Below, in pieces: positions 34,225 to 43,926 of a DNA stretch of 64,000 nucleotides. A program made the position numbers and the translations under genes. The stretch spans positions 1 through 64,000 of the forward strand of contig NZ_WTKP01000002.1 of assembly GCF_009793355.1 (NCBI RefSeq), in the 5' to 3' direction. The stretch comes from Vreelandella zhuhanensis (GTDB taxonomy: Bacteria; Pseudomonadota; Gammaproteobacteria; Pseudomonadales; Halomonadaceae). The notes below the pieces were generated by a model. It did not search any database and was not told where the DNA came from. It worked only from the letters and a program-made list of their open reading frames with translations. Within the stretch, counting starts at the first letter, position 1. The number at the start of each line of letters is the position of its first letter.

Positions 34225-35661
34225 TTATTTATCGTTCAGGCGGGTGTAGGCATCATCCAGGCGCTGAATATCGTCTTCTCCCAGGTAGGCGCCTGACTGT
34301 ACTTCGATCAGCTCCAGCGGAATCTTGCCCGGATTTTCCAGTCGATGTACTTCGCCGATGGGAATATAGGTGGACTGATTTTCGCTGACCAGAAAGGTCG
34401 TTTCACCTAATGTGACCTTGGCGGTACCGCTGACGACCACCCAATGCTCGGCACGATGATGATGACGCTGCAACGATAGCCGCCCACCAGGTGCTACGCT
34501 GATATGCTTGACCTGATAGCGCTGCCCACGGTCCACTGCGGTGAAACTGCCCCAAGGGCGATGCACCTGTGCCGAACGACTGGCTTCTTCTCGCCCGGCT
34601 TGTTCCAGCCCGGTCATTAATGTCTTGATTTGTTGACCTTGATCACGCCTGGCCACCAGAACACAATCCGATGTTTCGATGATAACCAGATCATCCAGCC
34701 CCAGAGTGGCCACCAAGCGATGTTCGGCCCGCACCAGAAGATTGCGGCTATCGACCGTCCAGACGTTCCCTTCGGTAGCATTGCCTAGGTCATTCTTGTC
34801 GCTGACTTCCCACAACGCCGTAAAACTTCCGATATCACTCCAACCAGCATCAAGCGGCACCACCGCGGCACCTTTTACGCCTTCTGTACCTTCAATCGAA
34901 GCCAGCGGTTCCATGACGGCATAGTCGATGGAATCAGAAGGGTTTTGACAAAACGTCTGGCTATCTAAACGCAAAAAATCCAGGTCTTCCTCGGCCAATG
35001 CCACGGCCTGTTCACAGGCCCGATGCATGCCCGGTTGAAGACGCTGTAAGGCATTGAGATAGATCGAGGCACGAACCATGTAGATACCGCCATTCCACAA
35101 ATAGCCCCCTTCTTTCAGATAGGTCTCGGCGCGGCTGAGGTCGGGTTTTTCCACAAAGCGTTCAAGCTCGAACCCCTCTCCCACTACCGCACCACACTTG
35201 AGATAGCCGTAGCCGGTTTCGGCTCGCTCAGGCACCACGCCAAACGTCACCAGATAACCAGCTTCGGCCAGCGGCTGCGCGGCTTTCAGGCTGGCATGAA
35301 ATGCCGCCGTATCGCGAATCTGATGGTCGGCGGGCAACACCAGCAACAAGGGGTCATCACCGCCCTGCAACGCAAACCAAGCGGCACAGCCAATTGCCGG
35401 AGCGGTATTGCGCCCTTCCGGTTCGAGCATGATCCGTGCGGCATGCCCGGTTTCGCGTAACTGTTCGGCCAGCAGGAAACGATGCGCCTGATTACCGATG
35501 ACAATAGTAGGCAGCGTATTCAGGCCGTCCAGGCGCACCAGAGTTAACTGCAACAAGCTGGATTCACCGGTCAAGCGCAGAAATTGTTTGGGGTAGTCAC
35601 GGCGTGATAACGGCCATAGCCGCGTGCCACTGCCGCCGCTGAGAATCACAGGCTGAATCAT
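34225..35661 (-). CDS. Mannose-1-phosphate guanylyltransferase / mannose-6-phosphate isomerase
   Basis: A 478-residue bifunctional ManC/AlgA-type enzyme. The N-terminal GT-A nucleotidyltransferase holds the signature VILSGGSGTRLWPLSRRDYP and the FVEKPDLSRAE and VPLDAGWSDIGSF blocks. The C-terminal cupin (about 350-470) is the isomerase: RPWGSFTAVDRGQRYQVKHI, QRHHHRAEHWVVVSGTAKV and EVHRLENPGKIPLELIEVQ. It supplies GDP-mannose for surface polysaccharides. Its ATG overlaps the stop of the sulfatase-fold gene by 4 bp, indicating co-transcription. Confidence 0.93.
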   Translation of the reverse strand: MIQPVILSGGSGTRLWPLSRRDYPKQFLRLTGESSLLQLTLVRLDGLNTLPTIVIGNQAHRFLLAEQLRETGHAARIMLEPEGRNTAPAIGCAAWFALQGGDDPLLLVLPADHQIRDTAAFHASLKAAQPLAEAGYLVTFGVVPERAETGYGYLKCGAVVGEGFELERFVEKPDLSRAETYLKEGGYLWNGGIYMVRASIYLNALQRLQPGMHRACEQAVALAEEDLDFLRLDSQTFCQNPSDSIDYAVMEPLASIEGTEGVKGAAVVPLDAGWSDIGSFTALWEVSDKNDLGNATEGNVWTVDSRNLLVRAEHRLVATLGLDDLVIIETSDCVLVARRDQGQQIKTLMTGLEQAGREEASRSAQVHRPWGSFTAVDRGQRYQVKHISVAPGGRLSLQRHHHRAEHWVVVSGTAKVTLGETTFLVSENQSTYIPIGEVHRLENPGKIPLELIEVQSGAYLGEDDIQRLDDAYTRLNDK

Positions 35662-37259
35662 TGGGCTGCTCCTGCGGAGATGGCTGGTTGTGCCTGTTTG
35701 CCGAACGCTTGCTGTAACCAGTGTCGCAGGCGATGCATGCCAGGGGCATCGTCTGTGGCTTCCGGCACCGAGCCCGGTACGAAGCCGTGTGCCAGAAAAG
35801 GGGCAAGCAGTGCGGTGTCCCCGCTGATGATATGTACCGGCACATCATTGGTGGAGTTTTCGCCGGTTATCAAGGGAGCCGCCTGATGATCGCCGATCAG
35901 AATGATCAGGCTGTCCTTGTTCGCTGCGCGTTCGGCCCAGCGTGCCGCGGCCTTGAGCGAGTAATCCACCGACCAGGCGTAATGATCGCGGATACGCTCG
36001 ATCTCCTGCCACAACACTTCCGGTGGATCGCCAGCATTTTCCCAAGGGGCGAAGACCGCGCCATCACCGATCATTTCCCAGTCGTCCAGTACCGGGAGAA
36101 TCGGTGTCCAAGGCGCATGGCTACTGATCAGGGCAATTTGCGCAAACACCGGCCCAGGCTCACGCAGATGGCGTTGAAAGTAATCCAAAGTAAATTGATC
36201 GGGCATGGTGACCCAGTTCAGCGGCGGCCCGGCGTAGTCGATGTCGGAGGCGGCATGAATCTCATCGAAACCGTAGGCTTCGCCTTCCGGCCAAGCCATG
36301 GTGATGGCCGGCATGACACTGAGGGTCCGCTGGCCGGTAGCGCGAAAATCGTCCACCAAGGTGCTTTGGCCACTTTCCAGCATCAGCCGGTACCAGAGTT
36401 GATTGTCGATCCATAGCCCACTGAGCGTAGTGGCGTGGGAGAGCCAGGACTGGCCGCCGCGCACCGGCGCTTCGAGCACGCCAGAGACCAGATGCAATCC
36501 AGCGGCTTCCAGCCGCTCACGCATCTCGTGCAAGGTGGGCAAGACCGCGTCTCGATAGCGCGGGTCCTGTATCGCCGTCACCCCATAGGATTCGATAAAC
36601 ACCAGCAATACATCACGTTGCTCAAGCCCGGGCAAAGGTTGCGCCATGATCGGCGTTTTTGCCAGGCGTTGACGAAACACCTGCCGAGCATGATGCGTCG
36701 TCATCACTTGTTCGATTTGAAAGCCGGTGGTGTCAAGCAAGGGCGTTCGCCCAACGGCAAGCGGTCGCTGTCCCGCCAGTTCCAATATGCTCATCAAACC
36801 GCCCAAGGCGACGAATACCAGGGCCAACTGCCCCGACCTGGCGCTTAACGAGTAGGGAGGAGTGAAAGAGAGCCCGCGCCACAGCATCCAGGCTGCGGCG
36901 CCTATCAGACCTGCGCCGATGACCATCACCAGGGTTGCCGCGAAGCTACCCAGGTTGCCTTCCAGAAGGTGATACACCGAACGCAGCAGCGGAACGTCCA
37001 GATACAGATTCAATGAGCGACCGAATACCTGTTGAGTGGCGGCCTCTCCCAGCCCAATCAATACCGTCAACATTACCCAGACAAGCAATGCAAGACGTAA
37101 CCAACGGCCGCCACCACGATGGGGCAGCAGCATGCAAAGCCCCGCCACACTCAAGGCTTCCCAAGCCAATAGCCGGGGAAACAGCTCACCGAAACGCCAC
37201 CATAGCGGCGCTAATAGCATCGCATTGAGCGCCATCGTGCTCAGCAGCAATCTTTTCAT
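35658..37259 (-). CDS. Membrane-anchored sulfatase/LTA-synthase-fold enzyme
   Basis: A 533-residue protein with four to five N-terminal membrane helices (up to about residue 180) and a periplasmic alkaline-phosphatase-superfamily domain. Metal and nucleophile regions are VLLVFIESYGVTA, QSWLSHATTLSG, FDEIHAASDIDY, ISSHAPWTPI and ILIGDHQAAPLI. These features fit phosphoglycerol or phosphoethanolamine transferases such as OpgB, OpgE and LtaS rather than true sulfatases. The nearby opgGH genes suggest it decorates periplasmic glucans, but this is inference. The chosen ATG at 37259 leaves a 26-codon non-conserved leader out. It is divergent from opgG. Confidence 0.8.
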   Translation of the reverse strand: MKRLLLSTMALNAMLLAPLWWRFGELFPRLLAWEALSVAGLCMLLPHRGGGRWLRLALLVWVMLTVLIGLGEAATQQVFGRSLNLYLDVPLLRSVYHLLEGNLGSFAATLVMVIGAGLIGAAAWMLWRGLSFTPPYSLSARSGQLALVFVALGGLMSILELAGQRPLAVGRTPLLDTTGFQIEQVMTTHHARQVFRQRLAKTPIMAQPLPGLEQRDVLLVFIESYGVTAIQDPRYRDAVLPTLHEMRERLEAAGLHLVSGVLEAPVRGGQSWLSHATTLSGLWIDNQLWYRLMLESGQSTLVDDFRATGQRTLSVMPAITMAWPEGEAYGFDEIHAASDIDYAGPPLNWVTMPDQFTLDYFQRHLREPGPVFAQIALISSHAPWTPILPVLDDWEMIGDGAVFAPWENAGDPPEVLWQEIERIRDHYAWSVDYSLKAAARWAERAANKDSLIILIGDHQAAPLITGENSTNDVPVHIISGDTALLAPFLAHGFVPGSVPEATDDAPGMHRLRHWLQQAFGKQAQPAISAGAAQ

Positions 37260-37410
37260 GAGGTTCGTTGGTTCATGGCTATCCTCAAGGTAGGCTTTTT
37301 TCTGGCAAGCTAGACAAAAATGAACTTTACTGTTCAAGCGTACAATTATTGTTGCACTTATTCACGCCTTGCGGCCGGGTTATTTTCATTATCTTCAAGG
37401 ATGCGAGTCC

Positions 37411-39033
37411 ATGCCCTTCTTGCGGCTGCCAAGCCTTTTGCTGACAAGCCCGTTACTGAAAAGTCCGATGCTGAAAAATGCGTCAAGCATGACCCTGCTA
37501 TACATCCTGTTGTCAGGTGTGGTGAATGCCGAAACCAAGGCGTATTTTTCCCAACTCACCGAACGTGCGCAACGCTTGGCTGAAGTCTCTTATCAGGCAT
37601 CAAGTGCCAAATTGCCTGCCGCGCTTCAGAAGCTGGATTATGATAGTTACCGCCAGATTCGCTTCGACCCGGCACAGGCGATATGGAAAGACGAGAGTCT
37701 GTTCTCGGTACAGTTGTTTCACAGTGGCTTTCTGTTTCAGACACCGGTGAAGCTGTTTCTCATCGAGGAAGGCCAAATCACACCGCTGGAGTTCTCCAGC
37801 GACTTCTATCGCTACGATGATGACGCTGCCGGGCTGCTCGAGGAAGACTTGAGCGGTGCCGGCCATGCCGGGTTTCGTCTGCATTTCCCCCTCAATAATG
37901 CTGACTACGCCGACGAATTCATGGTGTTTCTGGGCGCCAGCTACTTTCGTCTGGTGGGACGCAACCAAGCCTATGGACTTTCCGGCCGTGGCCTGGCAAT
38001 CGATACCGCCTCCCCCGGCGGCGAGGAGTTTCCCGAGTTTCGTGAATTCTGGCTGGTCAAACCCCAGGCCGAGGACACCCACATGACGGTATTGGCCCTG
38101 CTGGATGGCCCCTCGCTTAGCGGCGCCTATCGTTTCGATATCCAACCCGGCCACCAGAGCCGTGTGGACGTCGAGGCCCGCCTGTTCGCTCGCCGGGATA
38201 TTGACAAGCTGGGTGTCGCTCCGCTTACCAGCATGTTTACCCATGGTGACACCAGTGTCGCGCCGCCGGATGATTTTCGGCCTCGGGTGCATGATTCCGA
38301 GGGGTTTCTGACTCAAACCGGGCACGGCGAATGGATCTGGCATCCATTGCACAATCCACGCAGGCCACGCATTTCCGCCTTTCAGGATGCCTCGCCCGGG
38401 GGCTTCGGGCTGGTACAGCGCAAGCGGCGTTTCAGTCATTATCTGGATAAAGAAGCGCATTATCATCGTCGCCCCAGCCAATGGATCGAGCCATTGGAGT
38501 CATGGGGGGAAGGTCACGTCGAATTGGTCGAACTGCCCACCCCGGATGAAACCCATGACAATATCGTTGCCTACTGGGTACCTGCCGAAGCCATGCAGGC
38601 GGGCAATAGCCGCCATTACCGGTACATGACACATACCTTCGATGCGGACCTTGCCCGACATGCATTGGCCAAGGTCGTGCGTACGCGTCAAGGCTCGGCA
38701 GGCATTCCCGGAAGCCAAGAAGCCAACCCCGTTACCCAACGCCGCTTCATCATCGATTTTCAGGGTGACCAGCTTTCCGGTTTATCGGCCGGGCAACCCG
38801 TACAAGCGAGGCTGGAGGCCGGGCAAAGCCAAATCTCCGACCTTCAGGTTCACCGCCTGCCCAACGGCGATTGGCGAGCCAGCTTTCGTGTCGACAGTTC
38901 TCACGAGCCCGCCGACATACGCCTATGGCTGGCGCTGCACGGGCGCCCATTGAGTGAAACCTGGCACTTTACCTGGTACCCGGAGGAGCTTGACGCACTC
39001 GGCATAAAGCGAGGTAGCGATGTCTCCGACTGA
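37411..39033 (+). CDS. opgG: Glucan biosynthesis protein (OpgG/OpgD family, MdoG)
   Basis: A 540-residue periplasmic protein of osmoregulated periplasmic glucan synthesis. Diagnostic stretches are DYDSYRQIRFDPAQAIW, VQLFHSGFLFQTPVKLFLI, FLGASYFRLVGRNQAYGLSG, RGLAIDTASPGGEEFPEF, PLTSMFTHGDT, RPRVHDSEGFLTQTGHGEWI and GDVEL-like VELVELPTPDETHDNIVAYW. The signal peptide is long, and its middle is coded by three 15-bp repeats (37438-37482) giving LLTSP/LLKSP/MLKNA. The ATG at 37411 follows AAGGATG. Its end overlaps opgH by 14 bp. Confidence 0.93.
   Translation: MPFLRLPSLLLTSPLLKSPMLKNASSMTLLYILLSGVVNAETKAYFSQLTERAQRLAEVSYQASSAKLPAALQKLDYDSYRQIRFDPAQAIWKDESLFSVQLFHSGFLFQTPVKLFLIEEGQITPLEFSSDFYRYDDDAAGLLEEDLSGAGHAGFRLHFPLNNADYADEFMVFLGASYFRLVGRNQAYGLSGRGLAIDTASPGGEEFPEFREFWLVKPQAEDTHMTVLALLDGPSLSGAYRFDIQPGHQSRVDVEARLFARRDIDKLGVAPLTSMFTHGDTSVAPPDDFRPRVHDSEGFLTQTGHGEWIWHPLHNPRRPRISAFQDASPGGFGLVQRKRRFSHYLDKEAHYHRRPSQWIEPLESWGEGHVELVELPTPDETHDNIVAYWVPAEAMQAGNSRHYRYMTHTFDADLARHALAKVVRTRQGSAGIPGSQEANPVTQRRFIIDFQGDQLSGLSAGQPVQARLEAGQSQISDLQVHRLPNGDWRASFRVDSSHEPADIRLWLALHGRPLSETWHFTWYPEELDALGIKRGSDVSD
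37438..37482 (+). repeat. Three 15-bp tandem repeats in the opgG signal peptide
   Basis: TTGCTGACAAGCCCG, TTACTGAAAAGTCCG and ATGCTGAAAAATGCG follow each other without gap and keep the reading frame. They encode LLTSP, LLKSP and MLKNA. Confidence 0.85.
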
Positions 39034-40903
39034 GCGCGCAGCTACCGCCATTGCCTGGCAAGGCACACGCCGCCTTGTTTTCGCCATCCTCACATTAGGC
39101 AGCAGCACGCTCGGCAGCCTGATGATGTGGCAGCTGATGCAACAGGTCGGGCTGACACCCCTGAAAGTAGGCGCCTGGTTGCTGTTCACACTTACCTTCA
39201 ACTGGTTGACGGTGGCATTCTGGAGCTCCCTCATCGGGTTTGTGCTGATGCTGGCCAGGCGCGACCCGATAACGCTTTTGCCCACGTCATGCCGAGGTGA
39301 GGCGGATTCCACGCGGCTATCTAGCCGCACCGCCCTGATCATGCCGATTTACAACGAGCCACCGGAACAGACGCTTGCCGGTCTTGAAGCGAGTTGCCTG
39401 TCGTTGCTGGAAGAGGCCAACGGGCCGGTCGATGCGCATATCGAGGCGTTTGTGTTGAGCGACACCCAAGATCCGAAAATTGCTGCCCGGGAGCAAGCCC
39501 TGGTCGCCGGATTGCAGCAACGCCTGGCCGGAAAGCTTAGGGTGCACTATCGCCGCAGAGAGGAAAATAAAGGGAAAAAAGCCGGTAACCTGATGGATTT
39601 TTGTGAACGCTGGGGGCGCCGTTACAGCTATTTTGTGGTGTTGGATGCCGATAGCCTGATGGGCGGACGCACTCTGTTAGGCATGATTGGCGCAATGCAG
39701 CGCCAGCCGGATGTGGGCCTGATTCAAAGCGTACCGATTCCCATCGGCCAGCGCAGCATGTTCGGCCGCATGGTTCAGTTCGCCGCCACCCTTTATAGCC
39801 CGATGTTGGCGGTGGGGCAGAGTTTCTGGCAAGGCGATGCCGCCAATTTCTGGGGCCATAACGCCATCATTCGCACCCATGCCTTCATGGCCCACTGCGG
39901 CATGCCTACCCTCAGCGGCCCGCCCCCCTGGGGCGGCTATCTGCTCAGCCATGATTTTGTGGAAGCTGCCCTATTGAGGCGCGGCGGCTGGAAGGTGTTG
40001 CTCGATACCCACTGGGGCGAAAGTTTCGAAGGACTGCCCGGCAATCTGCTCGACTACGCCAATCGTGACCGGCGTTGGTTACAAGGCAATCTGCAACATT
40101 TGCGCCTGCTGGGTGGTTCAGGCCTGCACCCATTGAACCGTCTGCATTTTCTGCTGGGGGCTTTCAGTTATATGGCATCCCTCCTGTGGCTGCTGATCGT
40201 GGCGTTCTATCAAGTGGATATCGTCTTTGCCACGCCCGGCTCTGCAAGCGTTCGAGATGTTCCGCCTCACGCCTGGACTCTGCTGGGCATCACGCTGAGT
40301 TTATTATTGATGCCCAAACTGCTCGGTGTGTCGTTGGCATTGATACAACGTCCGCAGGCCTTTGGCGGCCGTGTGCGCCTGGCAGTGAATGCTCTTCTGG
40401 AAAGCGCTTTCGCTGTATTGATCGCTCCGCTCATGATGGTGCTCCATAGTTTTTTCCTGCTGGCGATGCTGAGTGGTCAAAGCATCACCTGGCTCCCTCA
40501 GCAACGTACCGATCGCGCCGTCACCTGGAGAGAAGCTTGGCGCCATACACGCTGGATCAGCCTGGCAGGTATGCTATGGGCAGTGGCGCTTTATCTTTTG
40601 ACAGTCAATGCGGCAGTCTGGCTGCTACCCGTCTGGCTGGGGCTGAGTCTGGCCACGCTGGTCGTGCAACTGTCCAGCCGGTCGCTCTCCTGGCCCTTGC
40701 TCGGGGTGCCTGTCGAATACGCCGAAGCCAATGTCCTGGGGCATTTTTCCGCCTGCCTGGATCGCGGCATGCCGATAGCCGAGCGGCTCCTAGAACCGCC
40801 GCCACACCAGACAAAAGAGATGCCGGTTCAATCATTTCGCCGCTTTTCGAGCCGGGACACTCTGCCGCTCAGGGCCACGCCAAGGAATTCACTGGATGAC
40901 TGA
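39020..40903 (+). CDS. opgH: Glucan glucosyltransferase OpgH (MdoH)
   Basis: A 627-residue inner-membrane family-2 glycosyltransferase that makes the beta-glucan backbone from UDP-glucose. Signatures are ALIMPIYNEPPEQTLAGLEA, REENKGKKAGNLMDFCERWG, the DXD-like VLDADSLMGG, GHNAIIRTHAFMAHCGMP, SHDFVEAALLRRGGWKV and the QXXRW-type RRWLQGNLQH. Membrane helices lie at about 30-80 and 370-560. It is shorter than E. coli OpgH (847 residues), lacking much of the N- and C-terminal cytoplasmic extension, as in pseudomonad-like or truncated forms. The start ATG lies inside the opgG end; the stop overlaps the FkbM gene by 8 bp. Confidence 0.92.
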   Translation: MSPTERAATAIAWQGTRRLVFAILTLGSSTLGSLMMWQLMQQVGLTPLKVGAWLLFTLTFNWLTVAFWSSLIGFVLMLARRDPITLLPTSCRGEADSTRLSSRTALIMPIYNEPPEQTLAGLEASCLSLLEEANGPVDAHIEAFVLSDTQDPKIAAREQALVAGLQQRLAGKLRVHYRRREENKGKKAGNLMDFCERWGRRYSYFVVLDADSLMGGRTLLGMIGAMQRQPDVGLIQSVPIPIGQRSMFGRMVQFAATLYSPMLAVGQSFWQGDAANFWGHNAIIRTHAFMAHCGMPTLSGPPPWGGYLLSHDFVEAALLRRGGWKVLLDTHWGESFEGLPGNLLDYANRDRRWLQGNLQHLRLLGGSGLHPLNRLHFLLGAFSYMASLLWLLIVAFYQVDIVFATPGSASVRDVPPHAWTLLGITLSLLLMPKLLGVSLALIQRPQAFGGRVRLAVNALLESAFAVLIAPLMMVLHSFFLLAMLSGQSITWLPQQRTDRAVTWREAWRHTRWISLAGMLWAVALYLLTVNAAVWLLPVWLGLSLATLVVQLSSRSLSWPLLGVPVEYAEANVLGHFSACLDRGMPIAERLLEPPPHQTKEMPVQSFRRFSSRDTLPLRATPRNSLDD

Positions 40904-41681
40904 AAGGGTCGAGACATCGCTTACCCAGCGGCTAAAAGGTGCCGTCGGGCTGGGGCGGTCATTATTCATCTACTGGCGCCCCGGTCGTCAGACAAGCTTG
41001 CGGCGGTTGTATCGACCGTTCATTGCGCCGGGCGATATCGCCTTCGACGTGGGCGCCCACCTGGGTGATCGCAGCGCCGCTTTTCGCAGCCTGGGCGCCC
41101 GAGTGGTCGCCCTGGAACCACAGCCGGAACTGGCTCGCTGGCTTGCCCGCTTGCTGGGAAGCCGGTCGATCACCTTGCTGGAGATGGCGGCCGGCGCTGA
41201 GGCGGGTCATGCCGACATTGCCCTCAGTGCCACCCACCCGACTCTGGCGACACTGGCAAGCGAATGGCGTGAGCAGATCGGCCAATGCAACCCCGATTTT
41301 CGTCAGGTTCGTTGGGAGCAGCAACTCAGGGTGCCGGTGACCACCCTAGATGCGCTGATTGGTGAGCACGGCCAACCGGCCTTCATCAAGATCGACGTGG
41401 AAGGCTTTGAAGCGGAGGTGCTGAAAGGGCTCAGCCATGCCGTGCCGGCGCTGTCGTTTGAAGTCGTGGCGGGCGCCCTGAGTGTGGGCAATGCCTGTAT
41501 TTCGCGCCTGGAGCAGTTGGGCGATTATCGCTATAACGCCGTGAGTGGCGAGCAGCGCCGTTTTCTCTGGCCACACTGGCAACCCGCCCACAGGATGGAG
41601 CAATGGCTGGAAAGCGGCGCAGACGCCCTGGCCTCGGGCGATATCTACGCCTGTCGTTCGGATCATTGCTTGTTCAATTAG
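40896..41681 (+). CDS. FkbM-family methyltransferase
   Basis: A 261-residue SAM-dependent O-methyltransferase. The SAM site reads DIAFDVGAHLGDRSAAFRSL (residues 47-66) and VVALEPQPELARWL, and the FkbM feature FIKIDVEGFEAEVLKGLSH is clear. It overlaps opgH by 8 bp and so is translated with it. This makes modification of periplasmic glucan or another surface sugar a reasonable guess; FkbM enzymes otherwise methylate secondary-metabolite hydroxyls and sugars. No signal peptide is present, so it acts on the cytoplasmic side. Confidence 0.82.
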   Translation: MTERVETSLTQRLKGAVGLGRSLFIYWRPGRQTSLRRLYRPFIAPGDIAFDVGAHLGDRSAAFRSLGARVVALEPQPELARWLARLLGSRSITLLEMAAGAEAGHADIALSATHPTLATLASEWREQIGQCNPDFRQVRWEQQLRVPVTTLDALIGEHGQPAFIKIDVEGFEAEVLKGLSHAVPALSFEVVAGALSVGNACISRLEQLGDYRYNAVSGEQRRFLWPHWQPAHRMEQWLESGADALASGDIYACRSDHCLFN

Positions 41682-41708
41682 CCAGACCACAGCGCTCTCA
41701 TGCTTCTA

Positions 41709-43844
41709 TCAAACGGCCACTGGACCACCGTCTTTTTTCTGAATGACCACGGTGGCCGCACGTGGACGGACACTGCCCGATGCTTCACGGGTGGCATCTT
41801 GTGCCAACGAAGCGTCGTCCGCGGGCCAATTGCCCGGATGCTGAATGTTAATGAACAGCGCCGTCTTGTCAGGCGTGGTGAAGATGCCGGTGACCTCGCA
41901 GCCGTTCGGGCCGACGGCAAACCGCTTGATATGGTGCTGATTGTTCTGCTTCACCACAGGGTCGCCGCCACCCTTACCCGCCTTCAGCGCGCTGGGCACC
42001 ACGGCAAGCAACTGATCGTTGGTGTATTGGGTAATGCTTTCATAGCCGTTGTCGGTCTGAATCCAGAGGATACCCTCACCGCCTTCGCGCTCGTCGAACC
42101 ACAAGCCATCGGGGCTGGCGAACTGGTTCTGCTCCGTCAGACCAGACAGGTTATCTGCGTCGTTGACACCGGCGCCGAAAACAAACACTTCCCAGCCGAA
42201 GGCATTGCTGTGCTTATCATCACGCCAGCGGATGATATGCCCCGCACCATTGTCGGGGCGCGGGTTGGCCGCGTTGGTCGGCGCTGTCTTGAAGCCGATA
42301 CCCGGCTGGGCAATGTCTTCACCATCGTTGGTATAGGTGGGAGAGCTGGCTTTTTCGGTGCGCTGGCTGTTGTTGGTCAGCGTCAAGTAAACCTCACCGG
42401 AAGCCGGATCAACGGTGGCCCACTCAGGGCGATCCATCGGCGTGGCCCCCATCAAGTCAGCCGCATCGCAGGTATGCACGATAACACCCGCCAGGTCATC
42501 CTCAGCCAGTCCCAGCGCGTCGGCCAGTCGACGTCCGTCGCGGCTGGTGGCGGTGGGCGTCAGAGGCAGCCATTCGCCACTGCCATCAGCGTTGAAGCGC
42601 GCGGTGTAGAGGGTGCCCTTGTCCATGTATTTGGCACCAATGGCCAGGCGGTCATACTGCTCACCGGGGCGATTGCCATCCGCCGGATCCCAGGACGCCT
42701 CGGAGACGAATTTATAGACATACTCGTTGCGCGCATCGTGGCCGGAATAGAAAACAACCGGCTCCCCTGCTTCCAGCTTGCCTATCCAGCATCCTTCGTG
42801 GCGGAAGCGGCCAAGCGCCGTACGCTTGACCGCGTGCTGATTCGTGTAAGGATCGACTTCGACCTGATAACCAAAGGTACGCGCTTCGTTGCGGTAGTCA
42901 TCGGTGGCACCTTCACCGCGCGGCGTGACATCGAAACGCGCGAATTCGTCATCGTCTTCACTGACATCACCAGCGGAGGTTTCCCAACCGTAGCGGCTGC
43001 GCTCGGTCGGTATGCCGATACGGGCATCGTCGATGAAACGTTCGCCAGTGTTGACGAAAATATTCGGCCAGTTCTCTTCACAGGCAATGTAGGTGCCCCA
43101 GGGAGTGACACCGTTACCGCAATTGTTGTTGGTGCCGCGTGTCTGGGCACCGTTCGGCGAGAAGCGGGTCTTGACGTAGTCGCTGCCCGCTACGGGGCCA
43201 CCCAGATCCATCACCGTGGCACTGGTAAGGCGGCGGTTGTAGCTCGAGCCAGGCACATGCGTCCAGCGGCCCTCGCCATCCTTCTGCACTTCCACCAGCG
43301 TCACCCCGTGAGCATTGATTTCAGTGCGTGACTCCTCGGCCGGGCGTTTGCCTTCCTCGGCATTGGTCGGGCCGCCCTCGGTTGACCAAAGAGCGTCTTG
43401 ATCGATGTATTCATTATTCAACGCCAGCACAAAGCGATGCGACGCACTCTGGTTGTCGAGTGCAAAGCCGGCCATGCCGTCATGGTGCATGCCGACACTG
43501 GCGGCCTGTTGCTCGGCGGTCATCGCCTGGGCAGGATGCCATTGGTCGCCGGCCTTCAGCGGGGTACCCCAGGGCACGAGAACCTGAGCGGTGTAACCTT
43601 CCGGCACGACCACGGCGTCCTTGTGGGCGCCGCTAATCGCTTCGAAGGCGAGCGCCAGCGGTTTCCTGTCGGATACCGAGGCCAAGGCTTTAGAGGTCAC
43701 CCCCATGCCCAGCATGGAGGCTGCAGCTAATCCCAGCCCTCCGCGCATCACATCACGGCGTGATACATGCTTGGCAAGCACCTCGGCAAAGGGCTGATTG
43801 CCGCTATGGTTAAATAGGCGATGATCTTCGATCTGCTTACTCAT
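41709..43844 (-). CDS. phoX: PhoX-type alkaline phosphatase
   Basis: A 711-residue periplasmic phosphatase of the calcium/iron-dependent PhoX (DUF839) family. A Tat signal is seen as SRRDVMRGGLGLAAASMLG (residues 28-46). Family blocks are GTNNNCGNGVTPWGTYIACE, with the active-site Cys, HGVTLVEVQ, SPNGAQTRG, RFRHEGCWIG, YVYKFVSEASWDP, CDAADLMGATPMDRPEW and SPDGLWFDEREG. PhoX hydrolyses phosphomonoesters and is secreted under phosphate starvation. A candidate Pho box lies 83-100 bp upstream (43927-43944). The first ATG at 43844 is credible. The gene is a single unit between opposing genes. Confidence 0.92.
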   Translation of the reverse strand: MSKQIEDHRLFNHSGNQPFAEVLAKHVSRRDVMRGGLGLAAASMLGMGVTSKALASVSDRKPLALAFEAISGAHKDAVVVPEGYTAQVLVPWGTPLKAGDQWHPAQAMTAEQQAASVGMHHDGMAGFALDNQSASHRFVLALNNEYIDQDALWSTEGGPTNAEEGKRPAEESRTEINAHGVTLVEVQKDGEGRWTHVPGSSYNRRLTSATVMDLGGPVAGSDYVKTRFSPNGAQTRGTNNNCGNGVTPWGTYIACEENWPNIFVNTGERFIDDARIGIPTERSRYGWETSAGDVSEDDDEFARFDVTPRGEGATDDYRNEARTFGYQVEVDPYTNQHAVKRTALGRFRHEGCWIGKLEAGEPVVFYSGHDARNEYVYKFVSEASWDPADGNRPGEQYDRLAIGAKYMDKGTLYTARFNADGSGEWLPLTPTATSRDGRRLADALGLAEDDLAGVIVHTCDAADLMGATPMDRPEWATVDPASGEVYLTLTNNSQRTEKASSPTYTNDGEDIAQPGIGFKTAPTNAANPRPDNGAGHIIRWRDDKHSNAFGWEVFVFGAGVNDADNLSGLTEQNQFASPDGLWFDEREGGEGILWIQTDNGYESITQYTNDQLLAVVPSALKAGKGGGDPVVKQNNQHHIKRFAVGPNGCEVTGIFTTPDKTALFINIQHPGNWPADDASLAQDATREASGSVRPRAATVVIQKKDGGPVAV

Positions 43845-43856
43845 GGTGGCCTCGCT

Positions 43857-43900
43857 TGTGAACTTGTTGTGAACGCAAATTGCTGTGAACGCAAAAGCTG
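43857..43900. repeat. TGTGAAC repeats upstream of phoX
   Basis: TGTGAAC occurs at 43857, 43868 and 43884, the last two with the longer unit TGTGAACGCAAA (16 bp apart). This lies in the leader just before the phoX start. Confidence 0.6.
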
Positions 43901-43926
43901 GTCACCTGGAACGGTAGGTTCTGGAA

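Noticed and set aside
41700..43331. A 543-codon plus-strand frame opposite phoX
   Set aside because: phoX on the minus strand has a Tat signal and clear family blocks; the opposite frame has Val/Gly/Arg-rich composition typical of an antisense shadow.
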